DNA of 64,000 bases from Populus alba (lineage: Eukaryota; Streptophyta; Magnoliopsida; Malpighiales; Salicaceae), in NCBI RefSeq assembly GCF_005239225.2, contig NC_133297.1:4348392-4412391 (forward strand). The letters are read 5' to 3'. A program made the translations under genes and the position numbers. The notes below the pieces were generated by a model, which saw only the letters and a program-made list of their open reading frames with translations, searched no databases and was not told the origin of the DNA. This document shows positions 45,340 through 59,254 of the stretch, piece by piece. Position 1 is the first letter of the stretch. The number at the start of each line of letters is the position of its first letter.

Positions 45340-47130
45340 GTCTATCCTCGCTAGAGGAATCTAATTTCCTTTTGGAATTTCTTGTATCCGGATGAGAGAT
45401 CTTGCACTGTGCATGCGTAACACTTATCTTCGAGCCCTGGTATTAGAATATCACAATACGGAAATGATACAGAAGACCTCAAAATGGCAAGACAGACATC
45501 CATAATAGAGTTGAGAAAATCTCGTTTTTTCAAGCTGATTGGAGTTCTTATAGTTCAGTAATTGGGCATCTGCCTTGTAATATAGTAAAATGCATGTATT
45601 CTCAAGGGTGATGAACACTTAAACCTGTCCAGGAAACCTTTACTAATAATCAAAATGAATTCCACTATAACCTGCCAGAGCAGCTAGCCCCCCCAGCTCA
45701 CTAGCAAGGAATTATCCAACATGGTAATCAGAACAATGACTAAAATCACAGGAAGTTCCAACCAAACATTGTAGAACCTTACTGGTTTTTGTAAAAAGAA
45801 GATCCAGTGATCCACTAGCAACCATAGCCATCCCACGGAAAGCACCAAACACTTGTGAATCAAATTTCCTGCTTTCACCACCAAATCAAGCAATTGGTGC
45901 CACAACTTCATTAACATTCAATAAGCCAGAAGAGCCCAACAGCAGGTGATTTTTTATCAAGCAAATGACATGATGAAAATAAAATAGCAACTGTCCGATA
46001 GTTAAAGCAGCTCTATGATTTTACTGCTGGTGACAGAAAAAGCTTGGCAAACCACTTGTTTGTCAAACATGGTCCACGTAACATATTCCAGCCCTGACAA
46101 ATCAAAATAATATGCAAGAACACAAAACCCAGTTTTTTTCTTGAAAGATGCTAGCCCATCACACTGAGATGCAATACGCAACAAGTCAAACATAGATGTC
46201 AGAGTTAAAAAGTCCATTTGCTCTTAGATAATACGCTCAGTTTTCCATTGCATCTTAACAGAACTTCCAAAGGAACAATATATCATATAGGAGCTGCAGT
46301 GACATGACCATGATCACAAACCATGAAAATTTGGCAGTGACTGCGGCCATCAGCAAGAGTGCTAGACCATTTGTTACCATACAAATTCCACAAATAGCTT
46401 GAGGCACCACAGTTTAAAAAACAAAATTGCAACATGATTATGCTAGCTTAACGTGTTGCATTAGTTTCCTATGAACTTTATTTAATTGCTGCTTAACCCC
46501 ATTAAGAGTTGCATAAGGCTGTGGCATAGTCCAAACACAACTAAAAGCCTTCCAAGTCTTATTTCAAAGCTTATCCAATGAATTTAGCATAGAAAAATGT
46601 CCAAATTCCTTATCATGTCCAGACAAGGCCTCAATCTCTTAGGCTGTCCACTAAAATAGAAGATGCAGCAAATACTCCCAATATCCACGAGGTGCAGAAC
46701 TTAAAGAGAGAATAAAAGATCAAATTCATACATATATCATAGCCAAGAATTCTTGTTTCCATTCCTAAACAGGTGAAGTTTCCTTACAGCATGAACTTGA
46801 GACTTGATAAATGTCCAGTCTGCATATCTAAAATGGACATGAACAAAAAGCAGACTTTTCATTCTGCAGAACTCTAAGCTCAACCTTCTCAACCACATAT
46901 AGAAGCCTATTGCACTTGTCAACATCATCCAAAACTGTAAGCACTATAAGCACAAGCTTCAATAGTCCACATCCTATAGCAGCCTCTTTGTCATCTCAAA
47001 TCTGTTCCATAAAGAAATAACTAGTGACCATTGGCTCCTTTTCCGACCAATTACGCCTCTTAGCAATCAATGACATGTCAATATCTCCATAAACCATTAT
47101 CTCCAGGAAAAACACTAAGACAAGATGGTT
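45340..47130 (-). pseudogene. Possible decayed coding region, unidentified
   Basis: On the minus strand, protein-like stretches appear in shifting frames with scattered stops. Examples are VDKCNRLLYVVEKVELRVL (near 46880-46940), WKAFSCVWTMPQPYATLNG (near 46490-46550) and FDSQVFGAFRGMAMVASGSL (near 45800-45860). Base composition is closer to coding sequence than that of other spacers. I do not recognise the protein. It could also be a long 3' extension of the RRM gene. Low confidence. Confidence 0.3.
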
Positions 47131-47190
47131 ATATAGTTCCTTGAGCACTTTATGAAATAAAATAGCATAAAAGAAGCAGTTCTACTCACA

Positions 47191-50100
47191 TTAATAGTAT
47201 GATCCTGAGCTACCAGTACCCATGTAGTTGCTGCTGCCCATGCCACGACTTGAGTACATTGACGAGTAAGAGCTACCACCAACCTGCCATTGAAATGCAG
47301 AATAAATAATGTGAGTTACAAAGAAGACAATTGTCAGAATTATCTCTGTTGAGAAAGGGTAAAAAGCATACATCACCGCCGCGAGACATGTAATCACCAC
47401 TGTAGCTTGATTGGTACATTCCACCATCACTGCCTCCATAAGAACCTAAGAATAATTTGTATTAGAGCATGACCATTAAATATACTACAAGTTCAATGGT
47501 AACATGTCATTCATATCAATTTATCAGCAACTAACAACACACACCTCCATAACCCATACCCTGACGGCTACTATACATCCCATGTGAATCCTGACTGGAA
47601 ATAGAATTTCTGCTGCCCCCATATCCTACAGCAGATCTCCCAAGTCTACCAATCACAATATAAAGGAAGAGTTACCACAACAATCCAGGTTTATTAATTG
47701 CAACAAGAAAAAATGAAATTAAAAAGGAATTATAACAAACCTATCACTATATGCATCCCCATATTGAGAAGCTCTGGAACCAAGTTCATAATCCAAACGA
47801 GGCCTTGAATGGCGAGCACCGGCATCAGTATAACGGGGAGGAATATCATCCTTGAATTGTATAAAACATAAACAACACTTTAGTTATTACTTAGACCTAA
47901 TGATAAATGGGGTAGAGGATCGAAACATTGCATCATCACAACGCATTAAGCCAGCATTAAAACTTACAATTGCTGAATATGGACGTTTTGATCCAGCAAC
48001 AGAATCATAATCACGGGAACGCCCTTCATGGTAACTTGGAGGAGGCCTCTCATACCTTTGATTATAGCCATCATCAGCATAAGCTCTCCTTGCAGATGTG
48101 CGAGATGTACTTCTGAGAAGATCAGAATAGCTGGTACCATGAGAAGAGTAGTCCTCTCTATAGGATGGCCGTCTCTCTGGAACAGACCTGGGACCATAAT
48201 CTACAGCAGGTCTGCTCCTTGGAGAAGGAAGCTCCTCATGCCGAGCATATTCCCTTTTGAAGCTACTCTTTGGGTAAGATGGAGCTTTCAGAAGAGCAAA
48301 ACAAAAGGTATTACTTAAGCATTCACATAACTGGTAAGAGAAACCAATTAGTACAATACTGAAATTGAAGCTTACGAGGTGGTCTCCTGTCATAGGACCT
48401 AGAATGAGGAGCCAGAGGTCTGCTTCTTGCTGGCATGGACATCACAGGAGGACGTCTCTCTCTCAATCCTGGAGACCTATTTAGACTGACTGGGGGAGCA
48501 CGAGTTGCAATTCCTCTGACTGCATGAGTAGAGTAGCTATGCTGCAGAGGACGAACCCATGGACCCCTGACAACTCTACTAGCTCCATGCCCAGATCGGA
48601 AATCACCACGACTTGCATGTTTTCCTTTTCCCCTTTGGAGGGGTCTTGATAAGCGGGCCCTAACTTTAACCTGAATTGTGAAATTACCACCATTATAAAA
48701 TGTAGTATGCAACCACGCCAAAACATACAAAAGCATTGATGCAGTAGGTTTAGAACATAATTTGCTCCGAATAAATGACAAACCTTGTTGTCTCCCTCAC
48801 CCAACTCTACATTGTTGATGCTTTTAGCACATGCCACTGCAGCATCATGAGTGTCAAAGGTAACAAAACCAAAATCCTTTCTCCTGGCAGATGGCATATT
48901 CCGTGCAAGCTCAATCTTTTCTATGTTCCCGTATTTCTTCAAAAGCACCCGAAAACGATCCTCATCCCATGATGAAGGCAGGCCATCAATAAACACAGTC
49001 TTCACCTGAACTTAGACAATAATGTTAGTTGAACCATTCTAAAGTTTAAACGATACAAAATATCCATACTAACATGTAAGCACCTAAGCACTCTTATGCC
49101 CCCATTTTCTCTTGCTGCCACAGTAGCTGCGGCAGCCAAAAAGGCATAACAAAAAAACATACTCAGATAAGATTGCAATATAAAATTAAAATGAAGTGCA
49201 CAAAAGATCTCCCCATCATGACCTCCCAGCATTTTCCATGCTACAATCAACATGATCTTAACCAAGGATGGACTAGAATTTTACAGATACATCACACTGT
49301 ACTGTATAAAACAAAAACCTGAGTAGAAATCAAGAGCACTCTGATCCACCACACAAGACACCACAAACTTGCCTTCAATGTACATCAATCATTACTCACT
49401 TACAACAAAAGCTATGGAAAAATACAGTAACTAGACCCAAGATAGACAGCACCAAATATTGCAGCGTACAGAGTATTAGATACAGTTGATCCAGTCTGAG
49501 GTGAAATATAAATTTTAAGCAATCAGTTAAATAAATATTTACCTGTGCCATGATTTCATCACCAGGACCGATGAAGGAATCTGCAAAAGATACCTTTGCA
49601 GGCCTATCCACTCCAAATAAGACATCTCTCTTCTGAAGACGCTTAAAAGCATTCATAGCATCTGACCGAGAAGAAAATTCCAGAAACGCAAACCCCCGAT
49701 TCATTCCCAAGTTGTTACTATCTTCTACCAGGGTCAAATCCTCAACATTCTCAACTCCATAGTGTTTCAATTTCTCTTTCAACTGGGGCCACAGTCAACA
49801 ACCAAAAGTGTGAGGAACATGACAACTCTCAATAATTACTGATGAAGAAAACTGGATGCTTGACAGTGACACTATATACTTACAGCTTCCTTTGTCCATG
49901 TCTTGCAAATGTTACCCAGAAAAAGGGTGTCACTGTCTTGACTTGGAGTAACACCGCATTGTTTCCCATTGATCTGGAATTCAGTCATTAAATAACATAT
50001 TTAACGTATAGTGAACTTACTAGATATTCCATAAGTCAACATGATCAAAAAATTACCACTGGGTTTTTGAGCTCTGTCACAGCTCGTTTTGCTTGCTCAA

Positions 50101-51517
50101 CAGTTGCAAAACGCAAGAATGCAAACCCTTTGTTTTTCTTAGTCTGGGGGTTCATCATTAGTCTGGCTTCGGTAACCTCACCAACACGGCTGAATACTTT
50201 CCGAAGATCATCCTCAGTAGCATCCTTGTCTAAACCACCAACAAATATTTCAAACTCCTTCCGCTTGCATCTCTCCTTAAACACCTCATGATGCTCCTCC
50301 TCTTCCTCCACATCAGCCATCTCAGCGCGTTCAACTTTCTCACCAGCATGCTCATCATCCTCTTCACCCTCAAGTTCTTCAGGAACCTCTTCCAATTCCT
50401 CCTCGACTAAATCACCCTCTTCCTCTTCACCAGCATTCTCCTCATGTTCTTCCTCCAATTCATCTTCCACCTCCTGAACATCCTCTTGTTCAATTTCCTT
50501 ATCATCATAATTCAACCCTTCATATTCCTCATGTTCATATTCCGGTTCATTATCATCAAAATCTAACCTCTCATCTTTTTCATACTCGTCTACAGACTCC
50601 TTGACCTCGTCCTCTTCTGCCATGAAAAAAAGAGCAGGTGATCCAGAGCAGCCACGAAACACTCAAACCCTCCACTTTCCTCAAAAAAAAAAAAAAAAAC
50701 TATAACCCACTTTATTAAAGAAATCTTTCCTATAACCCTGAATCCTTCCATGGTTAGATAGATACTCTGTCAATGAATTACACCCTGTGGTACTTGGTTA
50801 CTTCTTTTTGTAACCAAACTAATTTTTACTTGAAACTTGAGATATACGACTAGATATAAATCACACGAATTCTAATGAAAGCAGCACAATACCAAAACAT
50901 CAAGCAAATTTGTTTTTTTACGGTGCACAGTTTGTCTACTTGCTGGTTTTGATGGTAATAGAACTACGCAACACAAATCGATATACAATCAAATCAATCA
51001 TATTATTACTGGAAACCCACGATCTAAAACAGCTATTATCAAACAAAGATACCAATAAATCCTCAATTTAAGATTGAAACTTTCACAAAATTCAACAAAG
51101 GAACCCAGAATTAGAACCTCAAATCAGGTTAGATTCTGAGAAGGACAAAAAATTTCATAAATTTCAGCGAAAAAGACACACAGAGCCGCACACAACAAGC
51201 TATAAATCCCAAAAGATCCAAACCAAACACGAAAATTAGAAACAAAAACACTTACTTTTCAAAGAAGCTGATCCATTCGCGTCCAAATCAGCTTCAATTT
51301 CATCTTCTCCATCTTTCTTCTCTTCAGTAAATAATTTATCTTCAACAACCACGCTCTCCTCCTCCATAACCGCAGGTTTCTCGTCAACGACCGTCTGTTT
51401 CTCCTCCAAATTCAACGCCTCCTCCGCCGTTTCTGGCTGTTGCTGATTCTGCACCTTCCTCACCGTTCTTTTCTTCGCAGCCGCTGCCGCTCCTCTCTTC
51501 AACGTTCGTGGAGGCAT
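47191..51517 (-). CDS. Three-RRM hnRNP Q/R-like RNA-binding protein
   Basis: Eleven exons: 51517-51256, 50616-50057, 49973-49884, 49782-49543, 49005-48784, 48670-48376, 48284-47968, 47850-47741, 47645-47545, 47445-47372 and 47283-47191. All have GT-AG introns and keep one frame, for 787 aa. Residues 1-87 form a basic then acidic leader. About 88-205 is extremely glutamate-rich. RRM1 is at about 209-275 (EIFVGGL, KGFAFLRF), RRM2 at about 289-370 (TLFLGNI, RGFAFLEF) and RRM3 at about 386-458 (TVFIDGL, KDFGFVTF). The tail 459-787 is rich in R, S, Y and G (RS- and GYG/GSS-type), typical of a disordered RNA-binding region. The domain plan matches plant hnRNP Q/SYNCRIP-like proteins such as Arabidopsis At2g44710 (from memory). 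It is likely a nuclear protein in mRNA processing or chromatin-linked regulation. Confidence 0.93.
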
Positions 51518-53059
51518 CGTTCACAGTAAATTAATTTAAACTCAGACTCTCAGAAAAAAAAAAAACTGATTAATCTCCTAAATAGCCAAAATCTCTCAAA
51601 TTTGAAGATAAAAGACCCTAAATCGAAATTCAACTGTAGGAAATTGGGAGATTAGACGACCCTGGGTCTTGATATATACGTGACAGTAAAGAGTTTAGGC
51701 GCAGGTGCTCGACTACTTGTGCCGGTTTTTTATGTGTGGTACGTGGAGAGATGTAATTGGTATGAGCTAGTGCGCTTTTTTAATAAGGGCAAACTATTGT
51801 TTAGTCCCTGGGATATAGAAACATCACGCGTTGATTCCTATAATCTAACATTTCACATTATCAATCCTGATGTTTCCCAATAGTTCCAATTTGAACCCTA
51901 AACCTTGAATGCCCTTTTTTTTTCATCTGTCTTTTACTTATTCATTTTTTTATCTTATCATTTCATTAAAAATCTCTTTATATATTTATGATGATGATTA
52001 TATTCAAGAAAAATAATAATTTGCGAGGTGGATTCACCATTATCTTCTAATTTATATATTTTTATTTAAAAACTAATTATATATATATATTAGGTTTGAG
52101 TTTCTATGAAATTATGGTTAGGTTGTTGTGTTTGTTATTGTTTGTAATGCATTCAATGTATTTATGGACAATTAATGTTCCAAATCAAATATATCAATTT
52201 AGCAACAGTAACTTATATAATATAAATGATATAATTTAATAGTTAAGTTTGGTGTAGGTTAAGCAACAAATAAATATGGTTAAGGAATATAAAATTTTAT
52301 CTATTCTTAATTTATTGTCCTTTTTAATATGAATGATAATTTAATTAAAGCTCAAATGGATATCGATTTGATCTTGTAAGTAATGAACAGAAAATAAATA
52401 TCATCAAACTTTATATGAAACCCACCCGAGCCCAATCAAAAATATATGTTTGTATTGTTTAAATATATCTGTAAAATATTTAAATTTTTTTTAATAAAAT
52501 ATGATATATACATATTCCAATATTAATATAACATTCATATATGTGTGTATAATATCTATTATTTTATTATTCAATATGTATAAATATACATACTTCAAAT
52601 ATATATTAATTATTTGAAACTTAATAAATAGTTGTTAGATAATAAATATTAATATAGATACTCGAAACTTAATAAATAATTTATAAATATTAAAAATTTT
52701 ACATAATAAATAATAATTAGTATATAAATATCAAGAAATCTAACATACATGTACCCATTATCAACCCGGACTTGTTAGGATAGAAACTAGTTTTTTAGAA
52801 CACATATTTCAGTCATGTCAAATTGTCATTACAATAATTAGGGATCGAGTTGGTAACTTTTGAAAGCATCAAAGTTATATTGCAAACTTTTAATCAACAG
52901 AGACTGGAGGATAATATTTTTTGAATTTAGAGGATGAAAATAAATATATTTTAGCAGTCAAAGAAAAGTTGTTTAAGACAGGTGGTTTATCAACTGATGA
53001 CGTGTGCTGAAGGACTCCCTTGCTTGCTCGCTGCCGGGTTCTCGGGAAGCTACAGTTCG
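51518..53059. other. Upstream flank of RRM gene and AT-rich spacer
   Basis: The stretch next to 51517 is the probable 5' UTR and promoter. From about 51950 the sequence is AT-rich with TA-rich stretches. No gene is supported. Confidence 0.35.
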
Positions 53060-53230
53060 AGAATACGATAAAAAATATTTTAAAATAATATATTTTTTAT
53101 TTTTTAAAATTTATTTTTAATATTAATATATTAAAACAATTTAAAAATATTAAAAAATAACATTTTAAAACTAAAAAAATAATTAAAAAAAACACGATTG
53201 AATTACAATATTAAATAAAGCCTTTAAGTA
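53060..53230. repeat. AT-rich MITE-like dispersed repeat
   Basis: Same family layout: 'AAAATTTATTTTTAATATTAATATATTAAAACAATTTAAAAATATT'-type core. Confidence 0.5.
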
Positions 53231-54395
53231 AATGATCTTGTTTGATGGTTATAAACATGAAAGATGTATTTTTAAGGATGTTTAAGAAAAAAAATAATTT
53301 CAATTAATGTCTAAGCTAATCCAAAAATATTTTAAAAATACAAAAAAAATCAACAGTAAATGATTATAATTCATAAACCGAGGAGGTGGATGTTATTTAC
53401 CTAGAGTATCATTTTTTAAGTTTTAAATGCGGACAACTGCATGGTTGGTTATTTATGAAACTTTATTATTTTGAAAATTTTATAATTTAAGATGTAAGTG
53501 AATTCAACAAATAGAGTGAGAATACTATATACGTTTTGTTTGCTTTATAAAAAGTGGTTTTATAGAAATTATTTTCTAAATTTTTTTATACTTGTTTACT
53601 ATTACAAAAATTAATCAACATAAAATATTTTTTAATTAAAGTAAAATTTGACTTGGTTTTCAGAAAAAAAAATTTATATAGAAAATACTTTCTAGAAGTT
53701 ATGAAAAATTCATAAATATCTTGTTATTTATTGATTATATCAAATTTGATCCTTAATCTTTTTATTGCTATGTATTTTATTTTGAATCTTTTTTTTCAAT
53801 TTTATCTTATAAAATTTGATTTAATTTGATTTTTATATCAATTTGGGTTTTATTTTTTATTGTTATTTGTTTTTCTCTTATCATTTTTTTAATTAAAAAT
53901 TTTTATTTATGATATTTGGTACATGTTATTTTGATTACTATTTATTTTTATTTGAAATAATTTATAAAATTGTATATATTTTTTTTAATTTCATCATCTT
54001 TTAAATTTTTTTTATATGTTGAATTTGTTCTTTTATTATTTTAATTGTTATTTATTTTATTTGAAATAATTTATATAATTAGATTTTTTTTCAATTTCAC
54101 ACTCCAACTTTTTTATATATGAGATTCGTCCTCATTAATTAAATAAACCTAAAAACAAAATATTCACAAATTATTTTTCAATTTATTTTTCTAACTTATT
54201 TTTTATAACATTATCAAACATTAATAAATAATTTACTTTTCAAAAATTCATTTTTCAAGAAATTACTTTTTAAAAAAAACTACTTTCCAATAAATAAATA
54301 AAACCAAAAAATAATATACATGTTCAAATTGAAGTGTAAATTGACTGTTAATTTTTGTCTGGGTTATCTCTAATGAATAGCAGAATAACCTTAAA
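53231..54395. repeat. T/A-rich dispersed repeat sequence
   Basis: From about 53720 to 54130 the T-rich phrases resemble 28970-29750 and 43460-44340. No coding sequence is seen. Confidence 0.35.
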
Positions 54396-57300
54396 CTAAA
54401 CATTATTATTCCAAGAATCCAAACATCCAAAGTGTCCTGTCCAACTGAAAGGCACGGTTACAGCACTGCGAGCTGCAGCTGCTTCATCACCAGTCGCCTT
54501 AAACTTCTTCCAATCACGAAGGACAGCAGTTAAATCCTTAATCTTGGCATTTATGCTCCGACAACAATTAGCATGGACAGTGATTACTGCCTTAATATCC
54601 TTGCTATCTTCGCAAAACCCACTAAAGTAGACAGTGTCCAAGAACCTTGCATGAAGGCCCAGTTGCCCAAACATTCCCTCGTCCATTAGGTCAAAGAGCA
54701 CATCTTGCTCTTTTTTGCCTGTAGAATTGTCTTTCCTGCCATACCAGGCATCAAACAATGAGACTGTCTTGTTGTTTGATCTAATATAGTAGAAGCCTGT
54801 GTTGATGGGATTCTTTTCAGATTCTGGGTCGCCATTAAAACGGTCAGTGCTAATTTCAAGGTCCACGCTTTCGTTGTAAATGCTTAGCCTTGAAAGAGGG
54901 TTCCTTAGCCACATTACATCAGTATCCTGTCACAAAAATTTGGGTCAGTCATCAGCAAAACTAAAATTTCAACAATGTTTCACATTTTTCGTCGTCGCAA
55001 ATTATGATAAGATTTTAAAACCATTTTCATAAACAGTTAAGGGTTTAAATTTAGTGTCAACTGGCAAATTAAGTATAGAATTGTCATCAATCTCTTAATT
55101 TAAACGTGGATGCCACTTAAAACTGGAGATATGAGTTGAGTTCCTAGATAATGCAACTGGGTTTGCTCAACTTTTAACATACTGGGCCAAGGCTCGACCT
55201 TTCGGTCATTCTGTGCTAATTCTTGCTTGGCTGACAATCAATTGGATGCAAAAAAACCAGCTAAAGCTGCTTTTGTTTTGTCTCTGTCTAATGATCGCTG
55301 TCTTGCGCAAAAATTTGTGACAGAAGTTTCTCCAAATAAGTGGGAGAAACAGAGGCAGCACATTTTTCAACTTTGAAGAGCTGTGCACGAGAAAATGAGG
55401 CGTAACTGACAGATTTATGAGGTGTTTGTAAATGTACTAGTAATTGTTTTTTAAAGTAAATTTTTTTAAAAAAATATTAAAGTAATATATGTTTTTTTTA
55501 AAAAAAATTATTTTTAATATTAATACATAAAAATAATTTAAAAATATTAAGAAACAATTTAAAGTAAAAAAATTTAAAATTTTAATAAAAAAAAACATGT
55601 TAAAACTAACTCTTAAACGCTTTTCTAATGTTTTTTTTTAAATATCATAAAAGTTATTTTTCAATATATTTTTTTATTTAAATATATATATATATATATA
55701 TATATATTTTTCACATCAACTATTCAAATCTATAAAAAAACATAAAGAGAATTAATTTAAAACTACACACCATTCTATGCAATGTTATTGTTTCGAAGGT
55801 GTAATGATGGAGGCTGGTTGGTGCTAGGGGAGTTCGACCTATGCAACTACCTCATAGACCTATGAAATTCACACGTATTGGTTGATCTACTAGGGACGGT
55901 CACCATAAGGTTAGATGGATTCAGTAATTCTTGAAGACAATTGTTTTACTGTATCAAGAAGGCTACAATTTCTTTCAAATTAGATAAACAATTCTCTGAC
56001 TTTGCTCCCTTTTTCCCCTTTCTAGAAAATAAAAGATTTTCAACTCCCTGAAAATGTGAAGAATTTCTGTGTTTCTTGTTTTTTTTCCTCCATGGATAAG
56101 GTCTGGTAACAGGCAAGAACCTTCAGTCCAGATGCACAACAACCCAGATCCCATTAAAAGCTTCAGGGTGACATCCGTGCATGACAGACAGAGACCGTTG
56201 GTGGCCCTGAATTTTCATGTGAACCCAGTTAAAAAAAAGTAAGGAAATTTCATGTGAACCAGGCAAATTCCAAGTCCCAGCTCCCCACGCCGTGGTTTCC
56301 AAACTTCAGGGACACTGACCGTGCTAGCACGGTGGCACAACCCTGAAATCGTGAACCTATCCCCTCATGCCTCCGCCCTACCTCAGCCCCAAAATACTCA
56401 CATGCCTCCAAACGTTAACAGTGTTAGAATGATAGAAATTAAGCTTCATTGACTGAGAGTTTTACTGGTTAATTTATATTATTGAAGACGCAGTTATTAA
56501 GAGAGTTGGCCAAATAAATAATCAAGGGGGATGCCCCCACTCCTTGGCCATTAATATCAAAGGTTAAATATTATCACAGCAAGATGCTTTATAAAAGTAA
56601 AATTCTCTTGGAGTCACTTAGTTTTTAATTATATTAAAGTTAATGTTTAGAATTGAGGTTGACCCTGATTTTTATTAATTTTTAAACATATCCTTAGTAT
56701 TATAAAGTTCAAATTGATTCTTATAAACTGGGAAATATGACCGGTGTTCCTAAACGAGTTAATCAAGCATAAATATTCTTTAATTTCATTTATTTAATTA
56801 CTTAATGGGCAGACATTAAAATGCTAGCCGAGATACAGTCAAACCAAAACACATAAATTAATGGAGATTTTAACAAGAAACGTACCGTGAAGATGAAATT
56901 GTAGCCACGCTTGAGAACATCTAATAGAAAAAGAGTTCTTCTCCACATCATGTTGATAAAATCTTGTGACATATAAATTTTTTCTCCTCCAAAATCAACA
57001 CCTTCTGTTTCCAGCTTGTAACAGTTTAGCCCCTTGAAAAAACACATCTCATACGCAATTTGATCGACAGCAACTACAAGTAGATGATCAAGGAGTGGCC
57101 TAGTGTCCTCTCCTAGCCAAAAACTCTCAAGAAAAAGATCAAGCATTGTTGTTTCCGCATCAACACTCTGTTCTACGTAAGCCTGGTTAACAACGGTAAT
57201 AATCACTGTTTTGTTTGGTGTTGAGGCTTTCACTAAAGCCAATTCAAGCTCATCTGTTGGAAACTCCAACGTTTTCATGTCCTGCGTGACAAAAAAAAGA

Positions 57301-57524
57301 GTGATTTCTACACCAAAGGACTATGTTCATCACGCACACGCACATATACAGAGACGAATACTTACAGTTTGTGAGTGAGATGGGCAATGGTTAGTTCTTT
57401 GAAATGAGAATAACAAAGGGTTTGATAGCGAGGCAGACCAGATACAAAGGCAAAGAACACAAGCAAAGAGAATGGAGATGAGTACAGTATTTCCAAGAGC
57501 GTTCTTTGAGGAATCCATGCTCAT
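54396..57524 (-). CDS. Golgi-type nucleotide-diphospho-sugar transferase (PF03407, GT77-like)
   Basis: Three exons, 57524-57366, 57281-56886 and 54926-54396, with GT-AG phase-0 introns (the second about 1.96 kb), give 361 aa. A single N-terminal membrane anchor (about residues 13-33, LISILFACVLCLCIW) predicts a type II Golgi enzyme with a lumenal catalytic domain. The conserved core shows NKTVIITVVNQAY, LLVVAVDQIAYEMC and the DTD metal- and sugar-nucleotide-binding motif (D186-D188) in DTDVMWLRNP. INTGFYYIRSN and QDVLFDLM follow, and the C-terminus is short. This fits the At4g15970 group of plant sugar transferases. Donor and acceptor sugars are unknown. The start ATG at 57524 is favoured because upstream in-frame residues (from an ATG at 57713) do not resemble the family. 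Confidence 0.9.
55425..55625. repeat. AT-rich MITE-like repeat in intron 2 of the glycosyltransferase gene
   Basis: Same family layout as the other AT-rich copies. It sits in the long intron and partly explains its length. Confidence 0.5.
55682..55707. repeat. TA microsatellite in intron
   Basis: About 13 TA units in the second intron of the glycosyltransferase gene. Confidence 0.9.
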
Positions 57525-58385
57525 GCTGGGCTTGTTTTGTGAAAGATAATGAAAGGGATGGTGTAATTTATCATATACAAGGAGAAGAAGCATAGACCAA
57601 GGTGCGCGTGTGTGGAAAGGCTGGCTAGGTATGTAGGTTAGAATGGTCATGCAACAAGTGCATGAACCGTATTTTAGGTTTGGGTTGTCATCACGGTTTA
57701 ATATGGTGGGCACATCAAAACTAGATATGGACTCCCAAATCTAATTTTAGTAGAAGAAGAAAAAAATGCGAAACCCCAGTTCGAATAATCCTGCCAATTT
57801 CTCTTGGATAATTAAAGTATTAATCTGATATAAACTTTTATCTTCTGGTTAAATTATTTACTTTTTGATGAAGTCTAAAAAAATTCATGTAGCTAGTCTA
57901 GAAATAGGGTTCCCGAGTTAGATAATCAGTTAATTAATTGATCATAACAATCTCATTCATTTTTCCTGATCAATATATTTTTTAAGATATACTTGATGTT
58001 TGGTAGGCCAAGGTAACTTACAAATAGTACTTGCAAAAGATCCTTTTTGATGGAGATGAAACTCTTCTATTTTCAAATAAATATATTTTTAAATAAAGAA
58101 ATATAAGAATATTCTAAAGAGAGATGCTATGAAAATATATGTGCAGTAGAAAATAAAGATTGTGAACCTTTGATTTGAAGGTTTCATGATATATTTATTG
58201 CTCATGAATCTTGTTTTTTTGTAAAAAAATCAGAGGGTTTGGATTGTCATTTTATTCTGATAGCATTTAATGAGGTATAAATATCTCTTACATCTATATT
58301 AGTGTTTGATAGAAATATGGTGGGTCATTGAAGGAATTCTATACGCGTAAAAGGTGTAGGGAAATTATACTAAGCTCTTCCCTTA
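57525..58385. other. Upstream flank of glycosyltransferase gene
   Basis: This is the probable 5' UTR and promoter side. Nothing further is recognised. Confidence 0.35.
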
Positions 58386-59075
58386 GGTTAGAGCCAGGGG
58401 AGGAGGGTCACCCCCTTGGGTGTGCCCCAAGTAGGATGGTCATCCTTTTGAGCATGTTTAAGGGAGGATGGTTATTCCATTAGATATGTTAAGAGAGAAT
58501 GATTATTACTTTAGACTTGACTAACTTCCAAGTCCATGTGCAATGGATTAGGCCGATTACCAAGTTTATGGTAGTCCAAGTGCCTTGGACTTCACAAGTT
58601 CTTTGAGTTTGGCATGTTTATTAGACCCACATTACCTTAAATTTGGTTAAATGTCAAGTCCAAATACATTGGATCTGGCATGTTCGCCAAACCTACATTA
58701 CCTCATTCCCTTGGGAGTACCCAAAGGAGGATAGTCATTATCTTGGGTGTGCTCAAAAAAGGATGGTCATTACCTTGGACATGCCGAACTACGAAATCCA
58801 AGTGCCTTAGATCTAGTATATTTGTCAAATTTACGTTACCTTAAACTTAATGGATGGCTAAACTCAAATACCTTGGGTCTAACATGTTTGTCAGACCTGT
58901 GGTATCTTAAACTTGGCTAACTGTCAAGTTCAAGTATCTTGGTCTGACATGTTCGCCAGACCAACATTACCTCATTTCATTGGGCATGCCCAAGAAATGA
59001 TGGTCATTTTCTTAGGCCTTCCCAATGGAGGATGCACATTCTTTTGGGCATGTTTGAGGCTTGGTACACTATTAA
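58386..59075. repeat. Degenerate tandem repeat array
   Basis: Phrases of the types GGATGGTCATTACCTTGG, TTGGGTGTGCYCAA and CTGGCATGTTCGCCAAACC recur many times with changes, in units of very roughly 50-100 bp. There is no open frame with protein features. It may be the inner part of an old transposable element. Confidence 0.7.
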
Positions 59076-59254
59076 CAGTGTTTTTTGATCTAGTGTTTTT
59101 TGATAAAAATATACTGATAAAAACTTCATTTATCCCTTGTACAAATCCTTATTGCTTTTCAAGTCTAGAATTTACACTAAGAAAAGTCGTCCCAGCAACG
59201 AGAAACCATTTGTATAGATACCTTCTTTAGATTTTTTGCACGAGTAAGAGCCTA

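Noticed and set aside
57525..57713. Earlier in-frame ATG at 57713 for the glycosyltransferase
   Set aside because: The extra residues are not family-like and would bury the membrane anchor behind 60 residues. The ATG at 57524 gives the usual type II layout.
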